Part shown: one piece after another, positions 25,387 to 35,061 of the stretch | Layout: every line of letters starts with the position of its first letter | How positions within the stretch are numbered: the stretch's first letter is position 1 | From: Bacillus sp. FJAT-50079 | GTDB lineage: Bacteria; Bacillota; Bacilli; Bacillales; Bacillaceae_C | Direction of reading: 5' to 3' | Assembly: GCF_018343515.1 (NCBI RefSeq) | Contig: NZ_JAGYPD010000003.1 | Coordinates: 78,116-142,115 of the forward strand | DNA: 64,000 bases | Translations under genes and position numbers: made by a program | Notes under the pieces: model-generated | What the model was told of the DNA's origin: nothing | Seen by the model: only the letters and a program-made list of their open reading frames with translations | Database searches by the model: none

Positions 25387-26961
25387 ATGATTTCGCTTAA
25401 TGAGTTATCTATTAATAATAAAAATTCACAAAATGGAAGAATCTATTATTATTCAATTACGGATTACTATTTTTCCAATTTTGATCGGATGTATAGAAAA
25501 TTTCAGTCTACAATAGGCGTTGCTATAGAAACAAGAATTTATTCGAAGTTAAATTATGTTTTGAGGAAAATTAAATACCTATTATCTACTCAACCAGTTC
25601 CCTATAATAATATAGTTACATCTGAAATTATAAAGTCTGTACAGAAGAGTATTTCTGAAGTAATAAAAATAAACCCGGAGCACAAGGTATTGTTTCAAGA
25701 TTTACTTGAATCAATAAAGGCGATAGGCAGTCATTCTTCTAGTGCATTAATAGATTGTTTGAAAAATAAAATACTAAAGTATTCTGCATTTACTTACTGT
25801 ATTGTGACGAAAAGGGAAATAAATCTTATAGATAAGGAATACTTGAAAAATATATTTAGTGATTTCTCTATAAAATTTATGGATGAAAAAGATTTCAAAG
25901 ATGATTTTTCCATTTTTGATTATATAGTTTTTATAGGAAATGAGACCTTTTTTCATCATTCGTTTAATAATAGTAATCGGTCCAAAATTGTATCTTTCAT
26001 GAGCCGTGATTGTTATAGAAATGACCATTCCGAGAACAGCTTATTTATTCATTGGCGAGCACCGAAAATTAGTACAATGTATAAGGATGTTATCGATGAG
26101 ACGGTTGACTATACATATACAGTAGGATTTTCCGATTTCGTAGAAAACAAAGATGCTATGGGGAAATTCAAAAACAAAAAGGAAGAAAGTATACTAGAAC
26201 CTGAGATTTCATTATCAATGGTGGATAATATTCTACAAAATCTAAGTGAAAAACAAAGTAATAACGAAGTACAAGAAATAGTTAAAGCAAGATTATTTGA
26301 ACTTCACGGGGAAAAGGCAATATTTATTAGAGATTCTAGGGGGCGACAGGATGTAATTACAAATCGGGGGATATTTAAAAGAAAATTATCTTCTGAAATT
26401 GTAATGGGAGATTACTTAGTGATTAATTCCCTTAGTGATTCCAAATTGTTGGAAGAATTTGCAGATAAATTATTTGAAAAACAAAATATAGCTTTCCATC
26501 GTAAACGACAAGCAAAGTTACAAAAGCTTATGGAAAAACTAGTTGATAGATATACAATTTCTAATTTATGCAAAATATTGAAATCAAAAGGTCTACCTAA
26601 TATAAATGAATCAAAAATAAAAAACCTTCTAAAAACATCTTCGTTTAAGCTTCAAAATAATGAAGAGTATTTTCGCTTATTATTAATATTAGCAAAGAAT
26701 AATGAAAAAGTAGCCCGCAATTATTATGATTCTAGCAGGATATTATCGGCGTTTCACATACAGGCAGGTCGGAAAATTAGAGATATACTTAGGGATAATT
26801 TAGAAAAAGCTGATATAACCAAACTGCTTACTAGTGGAGAGCAGGAGGTTGAATTGGAGGATATGCGTGGCGTAACACTAGAAATCAGAAAAGTACTTGT
26901 TGTTGGAAATACTGTCATGGAAATACCGGCTGTGTATGAGAAACGGGTAATAAATTTTTAA
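25387..26961 (+). CDS. Probable C-terminal part of DISARM DrmE, as a separate gene
   Basis: A 524-residue soluble protein, Lys/Ile/Asn-rich. The N-terminal half is mostly helical and includes DYIVFIGNETFFHHSF, a strand-turn like those in the previous protein. The middle has IFIRDSRGRQDVIT. The C-terminus (EDMRGVTLEIRKVLVVGNTVMEIPAVYEK) is strand-rich. AGAGGTGG seven bases before ATG 25387 gives it its own start, three bases after the upstream stop, so the split is organised rather than a simple frameshift. I recognise no catalytic motif. Assignment to DrmE comes from its place directly before drmA. Confidence 0.5.
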   Translation: MISLNELSINNKNSQNGRIYYYSITDYYFSNFDRMYRKFQSTIGVAIETRIYSKLNYVLRKIKYLLSTQPVPYNNIVTSEIIKSVQKSISEVIKINPEHKVLFQDLLESIKAIGSHSSSALIDCLKNKILKYSAFTYCIVTKREINLIDKEYLKNIFSDFSIKFMDEKDFKDDFSIFDYIVFIGNETFFHHSFNNSNRSKIVSFMSRDCYRNDHSENSLFIHWRAPKISTMYKDVIDETVDYTYTVGFSDFVENKDAMGKFKNKKEESILEPEISLSMVDNILQNLSEKQSNNEVQEIVKARLFELHGEKAIFIRDSRGRQDVITNRGIFKRKLSSEIVMGDYLVINSLSDSKLLEEFADKLFEKQNIAFHRKRQAKLQKLMEKLVDRYTISNLCKILKSKGLPNINESKIKNLLKTSSFKLQNNEEYFRLLLILAKNNEKVARNYYDSSRILSAFHIQAGRKIRDILRDNLEKADITKLLTSGEQEVELEDMRGVTLEIRKVLVVGNTVMEIPAVYEKRVINF

Positions 26962-26982
26962 TTGGGTGGTGGGTGAAGTATT

Positions 26983-29900
26983 ATGTCTAAAAATATAATT
27001 GAATCCAATAAATTATTTAACAATATAAAAAATAGGGATAAGCTTGTTGAGGCTCTTAAAAATGAATTAGTAGGACCAATACCTGTAGATAAAAATCGAA
27101 TGAAACCGTTAATGATAAATGAGAATGCTCCAGTAGTATTTAATAGCATTGAAGAGATGCGAGAACATTATTACAATGCTGAGAGCGAAGAAGAAATACT
27201 ACAAATTAACATTCCTATAATGCAATATTCAGCTGGAATACTATTTCCTTATGAAGTAGAAAATGTTGCGATTGAAGAACAGCAAATTAATAATGAGCTG
27301 TATGAACATGAAGAAGGTACAACCGAAATAATTAGTAAGGAAGGAATAAAAGAGTTAGATAAGATTGATAAACGAAGTGTTAATGATTTTGATCAGGAAA
27401 TACCGGATTTAATACCAGGTAAAAATGACTTTGCTCCATCCAGTATAGCACTTAGTTTTTATGCAAAATTGAACAATGACTGTCCACAGCTTAAGGTAAA
27501 TTTTGAGGGCGGAATCTATCGTCCTTTTGAAGTGAAATTAATAAATGATTCTGATAAACCTTCAAGGTCTTGGTGGTACAGAATACCGGTCAATTTTACC
27601 GAAGGGACTGAAGGTATTCTTTTTGATTTAACCACGATTTTAAATAAGGAAAGAAGCGTAATTAAGAAGTTTGTTCAGTTCGAACATTTGTGTTTTCAAC
27701 TTCAATTATATTCAAGGATTTCAGATGATGGTTATTTGATTACTATTAGTGCAACGAATATAACAGAAAGTGAGGAAACTAAGGATATGGAAAATATTTT
27801 ATTTCAAAGCAAAATCTCAGTTGAATTAGTAAAAGACAACGATTACTTTGATGCATATCCATCTCATTTTCATACGTCTTTTGATGAGCATGATGAGGAA
27901 ACATTATCATCAAATTTATTATATAGAGATGTAAAAAATTTTGCGCTTGGACATGGGTGTTCCGCAGATTGGATAATGATGGATGAAAAACCTACTCCGG
28001 TAAAACTTTTGTCAACATTTATGCCCGAGCATGAAATGAGGAATATGACACCGGATATAACGGATGAGAATGGAAACGAGTTCTCCCTTTCGATGCTGGA
28101 GCTTGCTGGAGTTACCAAAGATGCCATAAATGCCTCTACGATATTAAGTAAAATTGTTGATAGTTATTCACAATGGATAGAAGAAAGAGAAAATGAAATT
28201 AGTCATATCAAGGATCCGTTGCTTCAGGAAGCTGCGAAAAGACATATGAGCGAGTGCCGAAAAGCGTTGGAAAGAATGAATAAGGGACTTAAGTGTCTAG
28301 AAAAGCCAGATGTTTTAAAAGCTTTTCAATTAGCAAACTATGCTATGGCTATCCAACAAGTAATTGGTACAAAGGAACGTAAAGGTAAATTGGTAAATGG
28401 TCAGGTACATATGGATGACGGAAACTTGGAAAACTATGATATTCCGTCGGTCGAAAGTATTGTTAGTATTGGTAAAGGAAAATGGCGCGCTTTCCAAGCG
28501 GCATTCTTATTAATGTCATTGCCATCATTTTGTGGCGATAAGGAAGAAAGAGAAATTGCTGATTTAATTTGGTTTCCGACAGGCGGAGGAAAAACTGAAG
28601 CATATTTAGGAGTGGCAGCATTCTCCATGTTCTTTAAACGTTTAAAAGATAAAACTGATACTGGGACCGATGTAATTATGCGCTACACCTTAAGGCTTCT
28701 AACAGCTGACCAGTTTCAAAGATCCTCTCGATTAATCTGTGCTATGGAAATACTGCGTCGTAAAAATGAAGATCTAATTGGCGAAAAATCATTTTCCATT
28801 GGTATTTGGTTAGGTGGGGATACAACTCCGAACTCTAATTCCAAAGGCGATAAAAGTGCAAAGTCAAGATTAGATAAATGGAAAAAGGGTGATGAAAAAC
28901 AGGCGTTAATGGTTAAGAATTGCCCTTGGTGTGGTGCAGGATTAGGACGGTATGATGAAATAAGTAGCACTAACAACCAAAAGTCTAAATTTTTGCGTGG
29001 GAGATTTCAAAAGGTCATTAATGATATCCAAGGCTATAAATTTATACGTGGAAACGCACATTTGAATATATATTGCCCTGATGCCCAATGTCCATTTCAC
29101 AGTCGTTTACCTGTATATATTGTTGATGAAACAATTTATGAAGTGAGACCTACACTTATAATTGGTACCGTCGATAAGTTTGCTATGCTAGCGTGGCGTC
29201 CCGAAGCCAGAAGATTATTTGGACTTGAAGAGTCTGGTAGAAGAGATCTATCTCCTCCCAACTTAATAATTCAAGATGAACTCCACTTAATTTCAGGCCC
29301 ACTAGGATCAATGACTGGCTTGTATGAATTATTAGTTGAAGAATTGTGTACAGATCGACGTAATAACAAAAGTACTAAACCAAAAATTATCTGCGCAACT
29401 GCTACTGTAAGAGGATATAAGGATCAAGTAAATGCATTGTATGCACGAGAAAAGGAACAAGTCGCACTGTTTCCAAGTCCTGGGCTTTCTCACGACGATT
29501 CATTTTTTGCAAAAACTCACTATGATGAAGAGGGAAAACCATCGCGCGGTAGGAAATATATTGGGCTTTCAAGCAATTTAGTCGGCCTGCAGACTTTGCA
29601 AGTAAAAACATATTCCACTCTTCTTCAAAAGGTAACTGAATTTGATGAAAAAGATCGTGACCCATTTTGGACGATGCTTAGTTTTTACAATAGTATTAGG
29701 GAGCTTGGCGGAAGTTTAACATTGTTTCAAACGGATATACCAAGTTATTTTCTTCAGTTAAAAAATAAACATCATATTACAGAAAAGGATTATCGACGGT
29801 ACTTAAATAGTTTTAAAGAATTGACGTCGAGATTAAGTAATGGTGAGGTTACAGACGCAATCACCGAGTTGAAACAAACATATGAAAGCGGATCGTCAGT

Positions 29901-30582
29901 CGATGTTTGTTTAGCATCAAATATTATCGAGGTGGGGGTGGATATTGATAGAATGTCTTTGATGGCAGTAGTAGGTCAGCCAAAAAATACGGCACAGTAT
30001 ATTCAGGTAACTGGAAGAATTGGGCGTGCATGGTTCGAACGTCCGGGTCTTGTTCTTACAATGTATAAAAGCGCAATATCACGTGATAAATCACACTTTG
30101 AGCATTTTAAAGAATATCATCAAAAATTATATACGCATGTTGAAGCAACCAGTGTAACACCATTTTCTGATCCGTGTTTAAGAAGAGGGTTGTACGGTAT
30201 TATTATTGGTTGGCTTAGGCAGTTTTATGATCAAGAAATTGCTAATAGTCCCCAAAATATTAAAGATTATAAGGCTGAATTAAATAAATTAAAAGAAATC
30301 TTACTAAATAGAGTAAAAAAAGTTGACGAGACTCAAATGGAAATTGCCGAAAAAATTTATGACTCATATATAAATAAAATGCTAACATCTGAAGCTCAAA
30401 GATGGAGTGCAGGAAATGGAGAAGTATCTTATTTTTTAATGTATCCAGCAGGGGCATATGTCGCAAATCGATATAAGCGAACCGCTAGTCCGGTATTGAC
30501 ATCAATGAGGAATGTTGATGCTTCTTGTAAGGGCGTTTTGACTAATGAATATGTAAGGGAGGATATTGATGCGGAACAATAA
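26983..30582 (+). CDS. drmA: DISARM helicase-domain protein DrmA
   Basis: A 1199-residue SF2-like helicase. The N-terminal 500 residues are an accessory region. Motif I is WFPTGGGKTEAYLG (Lys about 537), motif II is the variant QDELHLI (about 765), motif III is CATATV, and motifs V/VI are ASNIIEVGVDIDRMS and YIQVTGRIGRAW. CPWCGAG and CPDAQC between motifs I and II form a zinc knuckle. DrmA forms a complex with DrmB that loads on DNA, unmethylated or with free ends, in DISARM restriction. The start ATG follows GGTGGTGGG. The gene overlaps drmB by 14 bases. All helicase motifs appear intact. Confidence 0.85.
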   Translation: MSKNIIESNKLFNNIKNRDKLVEALKNELVGPIPVDKNRMKPLMINENAPVVFNSIEEMREHYYNAESEEEILQINIPIMQYSAGILFPYEVENVAIEEQQINNELYEHEEGTTEIISKEGIKELDKIDKRSVNDFDQEIPDLIPGKNDFAPSSIALSFYAKLNNDCPQLKVNFEGGIYRPFEVKLINDSDKPSRSWWYRIPVNFTEGTEGILFDLTTILNKERSVIKKFVQFEHLCFQLQLYSRISDDGYLITISATNITESEETKDMENILFQSKISVELVKDNDYFDAYPSHFHTSFDEHDEETLSSNLLYRDVKNFALGHGCSADWIMMDEKPTPVKLLSTFMPEHEMRNMTPDITDENGNEFSLSMLELAGVTKDAINASTILSKIVDSYSQWIEERENEISHIKDPLLQEAAKRHMSECRKALERMNKGLKCLEKPDVLKAFQLANYAMAIQQVIGTKERKGKLVNGQVHMDDGNLENYDIPSVESIVSIGKGKWRAFQAAFLLMSLPSFCGDKEEREIADLIWFPTGGGKTEAYLGVAAFSMFFKRLKDKTDTGTDVIMRYTLRLLTADQFQRSSRLICAMEILRRKNEDLIGEKSFSIGIWLGGDTTPNSNSKGDKSAKSRLDKWKKGDEKQALMVKNCPWCGAGLGRYDEISSTNNQKSKFLRGRFQKVINDIQGYKFIRGNAHLNIYCPDAQCPFHSRLPVYIVDETIYEVRPTLIIGTVDKFAMLAWRPEARRLFGLEESGRRDLSPPNLIIQDELHLISGPLGSMTGLYELLVEELCTDRRNNKSTKPKIICATATVRGYKDQVNALYAREKEQVALFPSPGLSHDDSFFAKTHYDEEGKPSRGRKYIGLSSNLVGLQTLQVKTYSTLLQKVTEFDEKDRDPFWTMLSFYNSIRELGGSLTLFQTDIPSYFLQLKNKHHITEKDYRRYLNSFKELTSRLSNGEVTDAITELKQTYESGSSVDVCLASNIIEVGVDIDRMSLMAVVGQPKNTAQYIQVTGRIGRAWFERPGLVLTMYKSAISRDKSHFEHFKEYHQKLYTHVEATSVTPFSDPCLRRGLYGIIIGWLRQFYDQEIANSPQNIKDYKAELNKLKEILLNRVKKVDETQMEIAEKIYDSYINKMLTSEAQRWSAGNGEVSYFLMYPAGAYVANRYKRTASPVLTSMRNVDASCKGVLTNEYVREDIDAEQ

Positions 30583-32497
30583 GATTGCTGAAATCCCATT
30601 AAGAAGGGCTGAACTAATCTCTCCGATGGGTGTAGGAGCTATTTGTACAAATAGTGAAGGTGTAAACATGATGACTGGTGCATTGGATAAGTGGTATGAC
30701 ATGTCTGAACATGTCGATGTTTCTGAATACGTATTTCAAGAAAGAAGATTGGAGAAGATTTTACAAGTAGATGAACTTAGATTGCCTCCTGATTACCGTT
30801 CCTCCTATAATCAATATGCAACAGATAAAACAAATATGGAAAATGAGATTCCCATGGTAAGATTCCCGACATGGCACTATTGTAATCATTGTAGAATAAT
30901 GACCAAAGAAAGCTTTGCGAATTTAGAAAATAAAATATCGTGCAGTCATTGTAAAGGCAAAAATGCAAGAATGGTTCAAGTACCTCTCGTGGTAGTATGT
31001 GCAAAAGGACATATTGACGATTTTCCATGGGTAGAGTGGGTTCATAGAAGCACATCTCCAAATTGTAAAGGTCCTTTAAAACTAGTATCCACAGGTGGAG
31101 CTACATTGAGTACTATGCAAGTGCAATGTACTAGATGTGAAGATAAAAAGCGTTCTTTACAAGGTGTAACAAGTGGATATGATAAAGATCGGTCAATTTT
31201 ATTCTCCCATTTGGATTCTCAGGGAGAGAAGTATATTTGTACCGGAAGAAAACATTGGTTTGGAACAGATGAATCATCGTATGAGTTTTGTGGAGAAATG
31301 CCGTTTGCTCTTTTAAAAAGTTCTACAAATGTATATTTTCCGAAGGTAATAAGTGCTCTTTTCTTACCGGGAGATAGAAAAGAAGAGTTGATGAATGTTA
31401 TAGATATTCTCTTGAGGGATGATGTAAATGGAGAAATTGAATATTTGCAATCCCTAGGTCTACCTTTGGGTAAAGTCGCAGATGGACTAAAGGCAAGGTT
31501 TAGGGATAAGTTTGATCAAATTGATTGTGAAAATATACATTCCGCACTAAAAATGTTAGAACAAGAAAATCATGAAAATGATGAGGTTGAGTACAAAAGT
31601 ATAGAAGTACAAATCAAAAAACAAGAACATGATGTATTGATCGAGGAATTACAGGGTAGCGAGCATTTGAAAATTATAAATGAATATGATGCATCTAAAG
31701 AGAAATCTTTATTACAATCGATGGGCATTACAAAAATAAACCTTGTTCCGACTCTAAGGGACACAAGAGTATTATATGGTTTTGATCGTTTAGTAAGTAA
31801 TTCTGTTTTAAACGAAGAATCGATTAATCATGGTAAACAACTTTTATTTCACTATCCCGAAAGACAGAATAAAAGCTGGTTACCCGGATATAAAGTTTTT
31901 GGTGAGGGGATTTATATTGAATTTGACCATGAGTTGCTGAATATATGGGAAGAGAAAGTAATTGTATCTGAGCGTTTTCAAAAAATGGCCGAACGGATTC
32001 GTAAAGCGAAGGGTGACAGGCTTATGCTACAAAGTGAAATCTCACCCCGTTTTGTTATGTTGCATACTCTTGCGCACTTGCTTATACAAGAGCTGGTTTT
32101 TGAATGTGGATATAGTACAAGTGCTTTACGTGAACGTATGTACGTATCTACTGATCCTGATTATATAATGAATGGATTTTTAATATACACCGCTTCAGGA
32201 GATTCTGAAGGTACAATGGGTGGTCTTGTTCGCCTAGGAAAAAAAGATAAGTTGGAGGTCCTATTGAGAAAAGTTATTGAAAAAGCTTCTTGGTGTTCTT
32301 CAGATCCTGTTTGCAATGAGATTGGTCTGGCTAGCGGTCAAGGAGTACATCATTTAAACGTTGCGGCTTGCCATAATTGCTCATATATTCCGGAAACATC
32401 GTGTGAAGAATTTAACCGTTTTTTAGATAGAGGGTTAATTAATATTTATTCAGAAGAAAATCAGGGATTCTTTTCAATGCTAAAGGAAGAAATCTAA
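30569..32497 (+). CDS. drmB: DISARM DUF1998 protein DrmB
   Basis: About 642 residues. A zinc finger near residues 100-135 (YCNHC ... CSHCKGK) is followed by further Cys pairs (CTRCEDKK). The C-terminal DUF1998 region shows LLHTLAHLLIQELVFECGYS-like helices, the YTASGDSEGTMGGL signature and a last Cys cluster (WCSSDPVC, CHNCSYIPETSC) typical of the domain. The partner DrmA is encoded directly upstream with overlap. GGGAGG six bases before ATG 30569 sets the start; the TTG codon before it is less likely. Together they form the core restriction module of DISARM. A hairpin-like AT-rich stretch, not a good terminator, follows. Confidence 0.85.
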   Translation: MRNNKIAEIPLRRAELISPMGVGAICTNSEGVNMMTGALDKWYDMSEHVDVSEYVFQERRLEKILQVDELRLPPDYRSSYNQYATDKTNMENEIPMVRFPTWHYCNHCRIMTKESFANLENKISCSHCKGKNARMVQVPLVVVCAKGHIDDFPWVEWVHRSTSPNCKGPLKLVSTGGATLSTMQVQCTRCEDKKRSLQGVTSGYDKDRSILFSHLDSQGEKYICTGRKHWFGTDESSYEFCGEMPFALLKSSTNVYFPKVISALFLPGDRKEELMNVIDILLRDDVNGEIEYLQSLGLPLGKVADGLKARFRDKFDQIDCENIHSALKMLEQENHENDEVEYKSIEVQIKKQEHDVLIEELQGSEHLKIINEYDASKEKSLLQSMGITKINLVPTLRDTRVLYGFDRLVSNSVLNEESINHGKQLLFHYPERQNKSWLPGYKVFGEGIYIEFDHELLNIWEEKVIVSERFQKMAERIRKAKGDRLMLQSEISPRFVMLHTLAHLLIQELVFECGYSTSALRERMYVSTDPDYIMNGFLIYTASGDSEGTMGGLVRLGKKDKLEVLLRKVIEKASWCSSDPVCNEIGLASGQGVHHLNVAACHNCSYIPETSCEEFNRFLDRGLINIYSEENQGFFSMLKEEI

Positions 32498-32603
32498 TTA
32501 ATTGGGTGTTGATGATTTATTTTATTTTTTATTTTTAAATTGTCAACATCTATTTTGTATTGGATATTTAAGAAAAGAATGTTAGAGTAGAGGTTTTGTG
32601 GGG

Positions 32604-32631
32604 TTGTAATAAAAAAACGACCTGGTATACT
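32604..32631 (+). promoter_or_regulatory. Separate promoter for the DISARM methylase
   Basis: TTGTAA (32604-32609), 16-bp spacer, TATACT (32626-32631), in the 159-base gap between drmB and the methylase gene. Confidence 0.55.
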
Positions 32632-32656
32632 CATCTTATAAGGAGTGAAGAATAAG

Positions 32657-33916
32657 ATGAACGTGATTGATCTCTTTGCTGGGGCAGGTGGATTATCAGA
32701 AGGCTTTAGGCAAGAAGGATTTAATATACTCGCCCATGTAGAGATGGATAAACATGCCTCATTCACATTAAAGACAAGAGAAGCGTATTATTACTTGAAA
32801 GATCACAAGCAATTAGATATTTATGAAAATTATTTGTTAAAGAATTTAAGTAGAGATGAATTATACTGTCATATTCCCCGAAAAATCCTTAACAAAGTGA
32901 TTAATCAAGAAATAACAGATGATTCAATCGAAGGTATTTTTGATAAGATAGATTCTCTACTAAATGGAAAATCTGTAGATTTAATTATCGGAGGACCGCC
33001 ATGCCAGGCGTATTCAGTAGCCGGAAGGTCAAGAGACCCTCAGCGCATGAAAGGCGATCCAAGAAATTACTTGTATAGGCAATATATCCGCTTCTTAACG
33101 AAATACAATCCGAATTATTTTGTGTTCGAGAATGTTGTAGGATTGCTGTCTGCACAAAAGGGAGCTATCTTTGCCGAAATTAAACAAGAAATGAATAAAG
33201 CAGGGTATGAAATTGATTATAGAGTATTGAATTCTAAAGATTTTGGAGTTATACAGTCGAGAAAGCGAGTAATCATAATTGGTTGGAAATCCGATATTTC
33301 CTTTAATTATCCGAGCTTTTTTAATAAGATATATTCCGATACCATTAGTGATTTATTTGAAGATTTGCCAACCCTAAATGCTGGTGATTCTGTTGGTCCG
33401 GGAAATAAATATATTTCAATACCAAGTAATTATACAAGGCAAAATAATATCAGAACATCTGATTGGAACCTGCTAACCCAACACGAAGCTAGACCCAATA
33501 GGGAGCTTGATCTTGAAATCTATCGCTATTGTGTAAACATTTGGAATAAGGAGAAAAGAAAAGTAAAATACAATGAACTACCCGAAAATCTAAAAACACA
33601 TAAAAACACGAAGACCTTTTTAGATAGGTTTAACGTTATTCCGTATGAAGGCATATCCCATACAATAGTTGCCCATATTTCTAAAGATGGTCACTATTAT
33701 ATCCACCCGGATATTAAACAAAATCGCTCAATTACTATTCGAGAAGCTGCAAGAATACAATCATTCCCTGATGATTACTATTTCGAATCAAATAGAACGG
33801 CTGCATTTAAGCAAATCGGAAATTCAGTCCCCCCTTTAATGGCAAGAAAGATTGCTAGAAAGCTAAAAAGTGAGATCGATTTAGAAACTGCAAATAGACG
33901 TATTTACTCGGTATGA
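32657..33916 (+). CDS. drmMII: DNA (cytosine-5) methyltransferase, DISARM DrmMII-type
   Basis: About 419 residues with the 5mC methylase motifs in the usual order: DLFAGAGGLSEGF (I, SAM binding), GGPPCQAYS (IV, nucleophile Cys near 116), FVFENVVGLLS (VI, Glu-Asn-Val), QSRKRVIIIG (VIII), then a variable recognition region, TIREAARIQSFPDDY (IX) and QIGNSVPP (X). It would mark host DNA so that DrmAB spares it. Its target sequence cannot be read. AAGGAGTG places the start at 32657; a GTG at 32645 overlaps that site. The separate promoter may allow host modification to be made independently of the restriction genes. Confidence 0.93.
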   Translation: MNVIDLFAGAGGLSEGFRQEGFNILAHVEMDKHASFTLKTREAYYYLKDHKQLDIYENYLLKNLSRDELYCHIPRKILNKVINQEITDDSIEGIFDKIDSLLNGKSVDLIIGGPPCQAYSVAGRSRDPQRMKGDPRNYLYRQYIRFLTKYNPNYFVFENVVGLLSAQKGAIFAEIKQEMNKAGYEIDYRVLNSKDFGVIQSRKRVIIIGWKSDISFNYPSFFNKIYSDTISDLFEDLPTLNAGDSVGPGNKYISIPSNYTRQNNIRTSDWNLLTQHEARPNRELDLEIYRYCVNIWNKEKRKVKYNELPENLKTHKNTKTFLDRFNVIPYEGISHTIVAHISKDGHYYIHPDIKQNRSITIREAARIQSFPDDYYFESNRTAAFKQIGNSVPPLMARKIARKLKSEIDLETANRRIYSV

Positions 33917-34197
33917 AGGAACCCTATATTATATGGGCTCCCTCTAAAATCATTAATCAATATTTATCCTTGTGATCGGGGAATTCGATACAGTTAGCTG
34001 CAAGATTTTCAGTATATGAAATAGAGTATTCGAAATTCTTCTTACTTTGGACAAAAAGGTAGTTTTGGCTCACATTTTAACAACATTGAATAAGGTTGGG
34101 CCTAACATCCAAAAGATGTCTATGGAGATATGTTTAACATATGTCAATTAATAATAATCCACGATTATAAAAAATGATAATAGATGAAGTTTTTAAT
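33917..34197. other. Intergenic region after the methylase gene
   Basis: A small hairpin (33918-33941, arms GGAACCCTATAT/ATATGGGCTCC) may end the methylase message. The rest is AT-rich with no supported feature. Confidence 0.4.
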
Positions 34198-34440
34198 TCA
34201 GGAAAGTTCCCAAACTCCTTTGGGACTTTGCTTGGCAGATAACAATCTGCCATCTTTCCTTAATTTTGTAGCGGCCCATCTAATATCGTATTGCCAAGTA
34301 TAAAAAAGATCACCCGATTTTCGTAGTTCCTCCTCGTAATTTTTCCAAACATATTTACAAATATCTAAAAGTGTGGCGCTATTTTCATTTGCTTTTAAAG
34401 CTTCTATAATCCAATTTTGCAAAATGTCTTTATTTCCCAC
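34198..34440 (-). CDS. Stand-alone winged-helix protein resembling the Mrr N-terminal domain
   Basis: An 80-residue protein. An N-terminal helix pair (DILQNWIIEALKANENSATLLDI) is followed by a helix and the stretch YDIRWAATKLRKDGRLL...KGVWELS, matching the helix-wing pattern of the Mrr_N winged helix that normally precedes a restriction nuclease (WAxxxLxKxGLL...xGVWxIT). No nuclease domain follows; the gene ends at the expected end of the wing. It may be a small DNA-binding regulator of the island or a remnant of a larger restriction enzyme. A ribosome site (GAGGATGAAATAA) lies just before the start. Confidence 0.55.
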   Translation of the reverse strand: MGNKDILQNWIIEALKANENSATLLDICKYVWKNYEEELRKSGDLFYTWQYDIRWAATKLRKDGRLLSAKQSPKGVWELS

Positions 34441-34459
34441 TTATTTCATCCTCTTTTTG

Positions 34460-34985
34460 AATTTTAGAAAACTGGTTAGGATTCCTCTTTTTTCCCCCTT
34501 CGTACCCATGCAACCTGTTTTTACATACGCCTCATCCACTTATCCGAAGGTTGCTCTTATTTTTATCAACCATTACATGAATTTGAAAAATATAATCCTC
34601 AAATGTGATTATTCCAATAGTTGAACCCCTTACTTAGTCAGTGGCATTCCTATTATCAAGGAAGCTATTTTCCTTTCATTATAATCTTTAAGTTGACTCT
34701 CTTCTTTTTAGAAAAGTCAATTCTTCTATATTCTTTAAGTGTTAATTAGTGATGAAGAAATGGTGCTGTTCCTTTGGAGTAATAGATTTTATCTTCACTT
34801 ACCTACTTAGGAAAACATATAGAAAGTCACTACCGTTTTTACATTTATTCATACGTTTATTTTGCGATAGACAATACTCGTCTCGTCTACCTTATAGAAC
34901 ATTCTTGGTATCGAAGGATGTACTTTTTTCACAAAGTCCCTATTCAAAGTTATTTGCCCTCAATTTAATTTATATAACTTTCATT
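34460..34985 (-). pseudogene. Old, heavily decayed copy of the helicase gene 3' end
   Basis: This stretch is a diverged duplicate of 35070-35530, the C-terminal part of the broken PLD-helicase gene. Matching words run in the same order: CCCATGCAACCTGT, CATGAATTTGAAAA, TCAAATGTGATTATT, GTCATTGGCATTC-type, TTTCATTATA, CTTTAAGTGTTAA, and GTAATAGATTTTATC against GTGATAGGTTCTATC. No frame is open over a useful length. It shows that a second copy of the cassette once lay here and decayed earlier than its neighbour. Confidence 0.65.
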
Positions 34986-35061
34986 ATATGGTATACAAAG
35001 TATAATAATTGCTCCTTTTCTTAATGATGAAAAGTTTTTACTAGGATGTAAGATTTTTATA

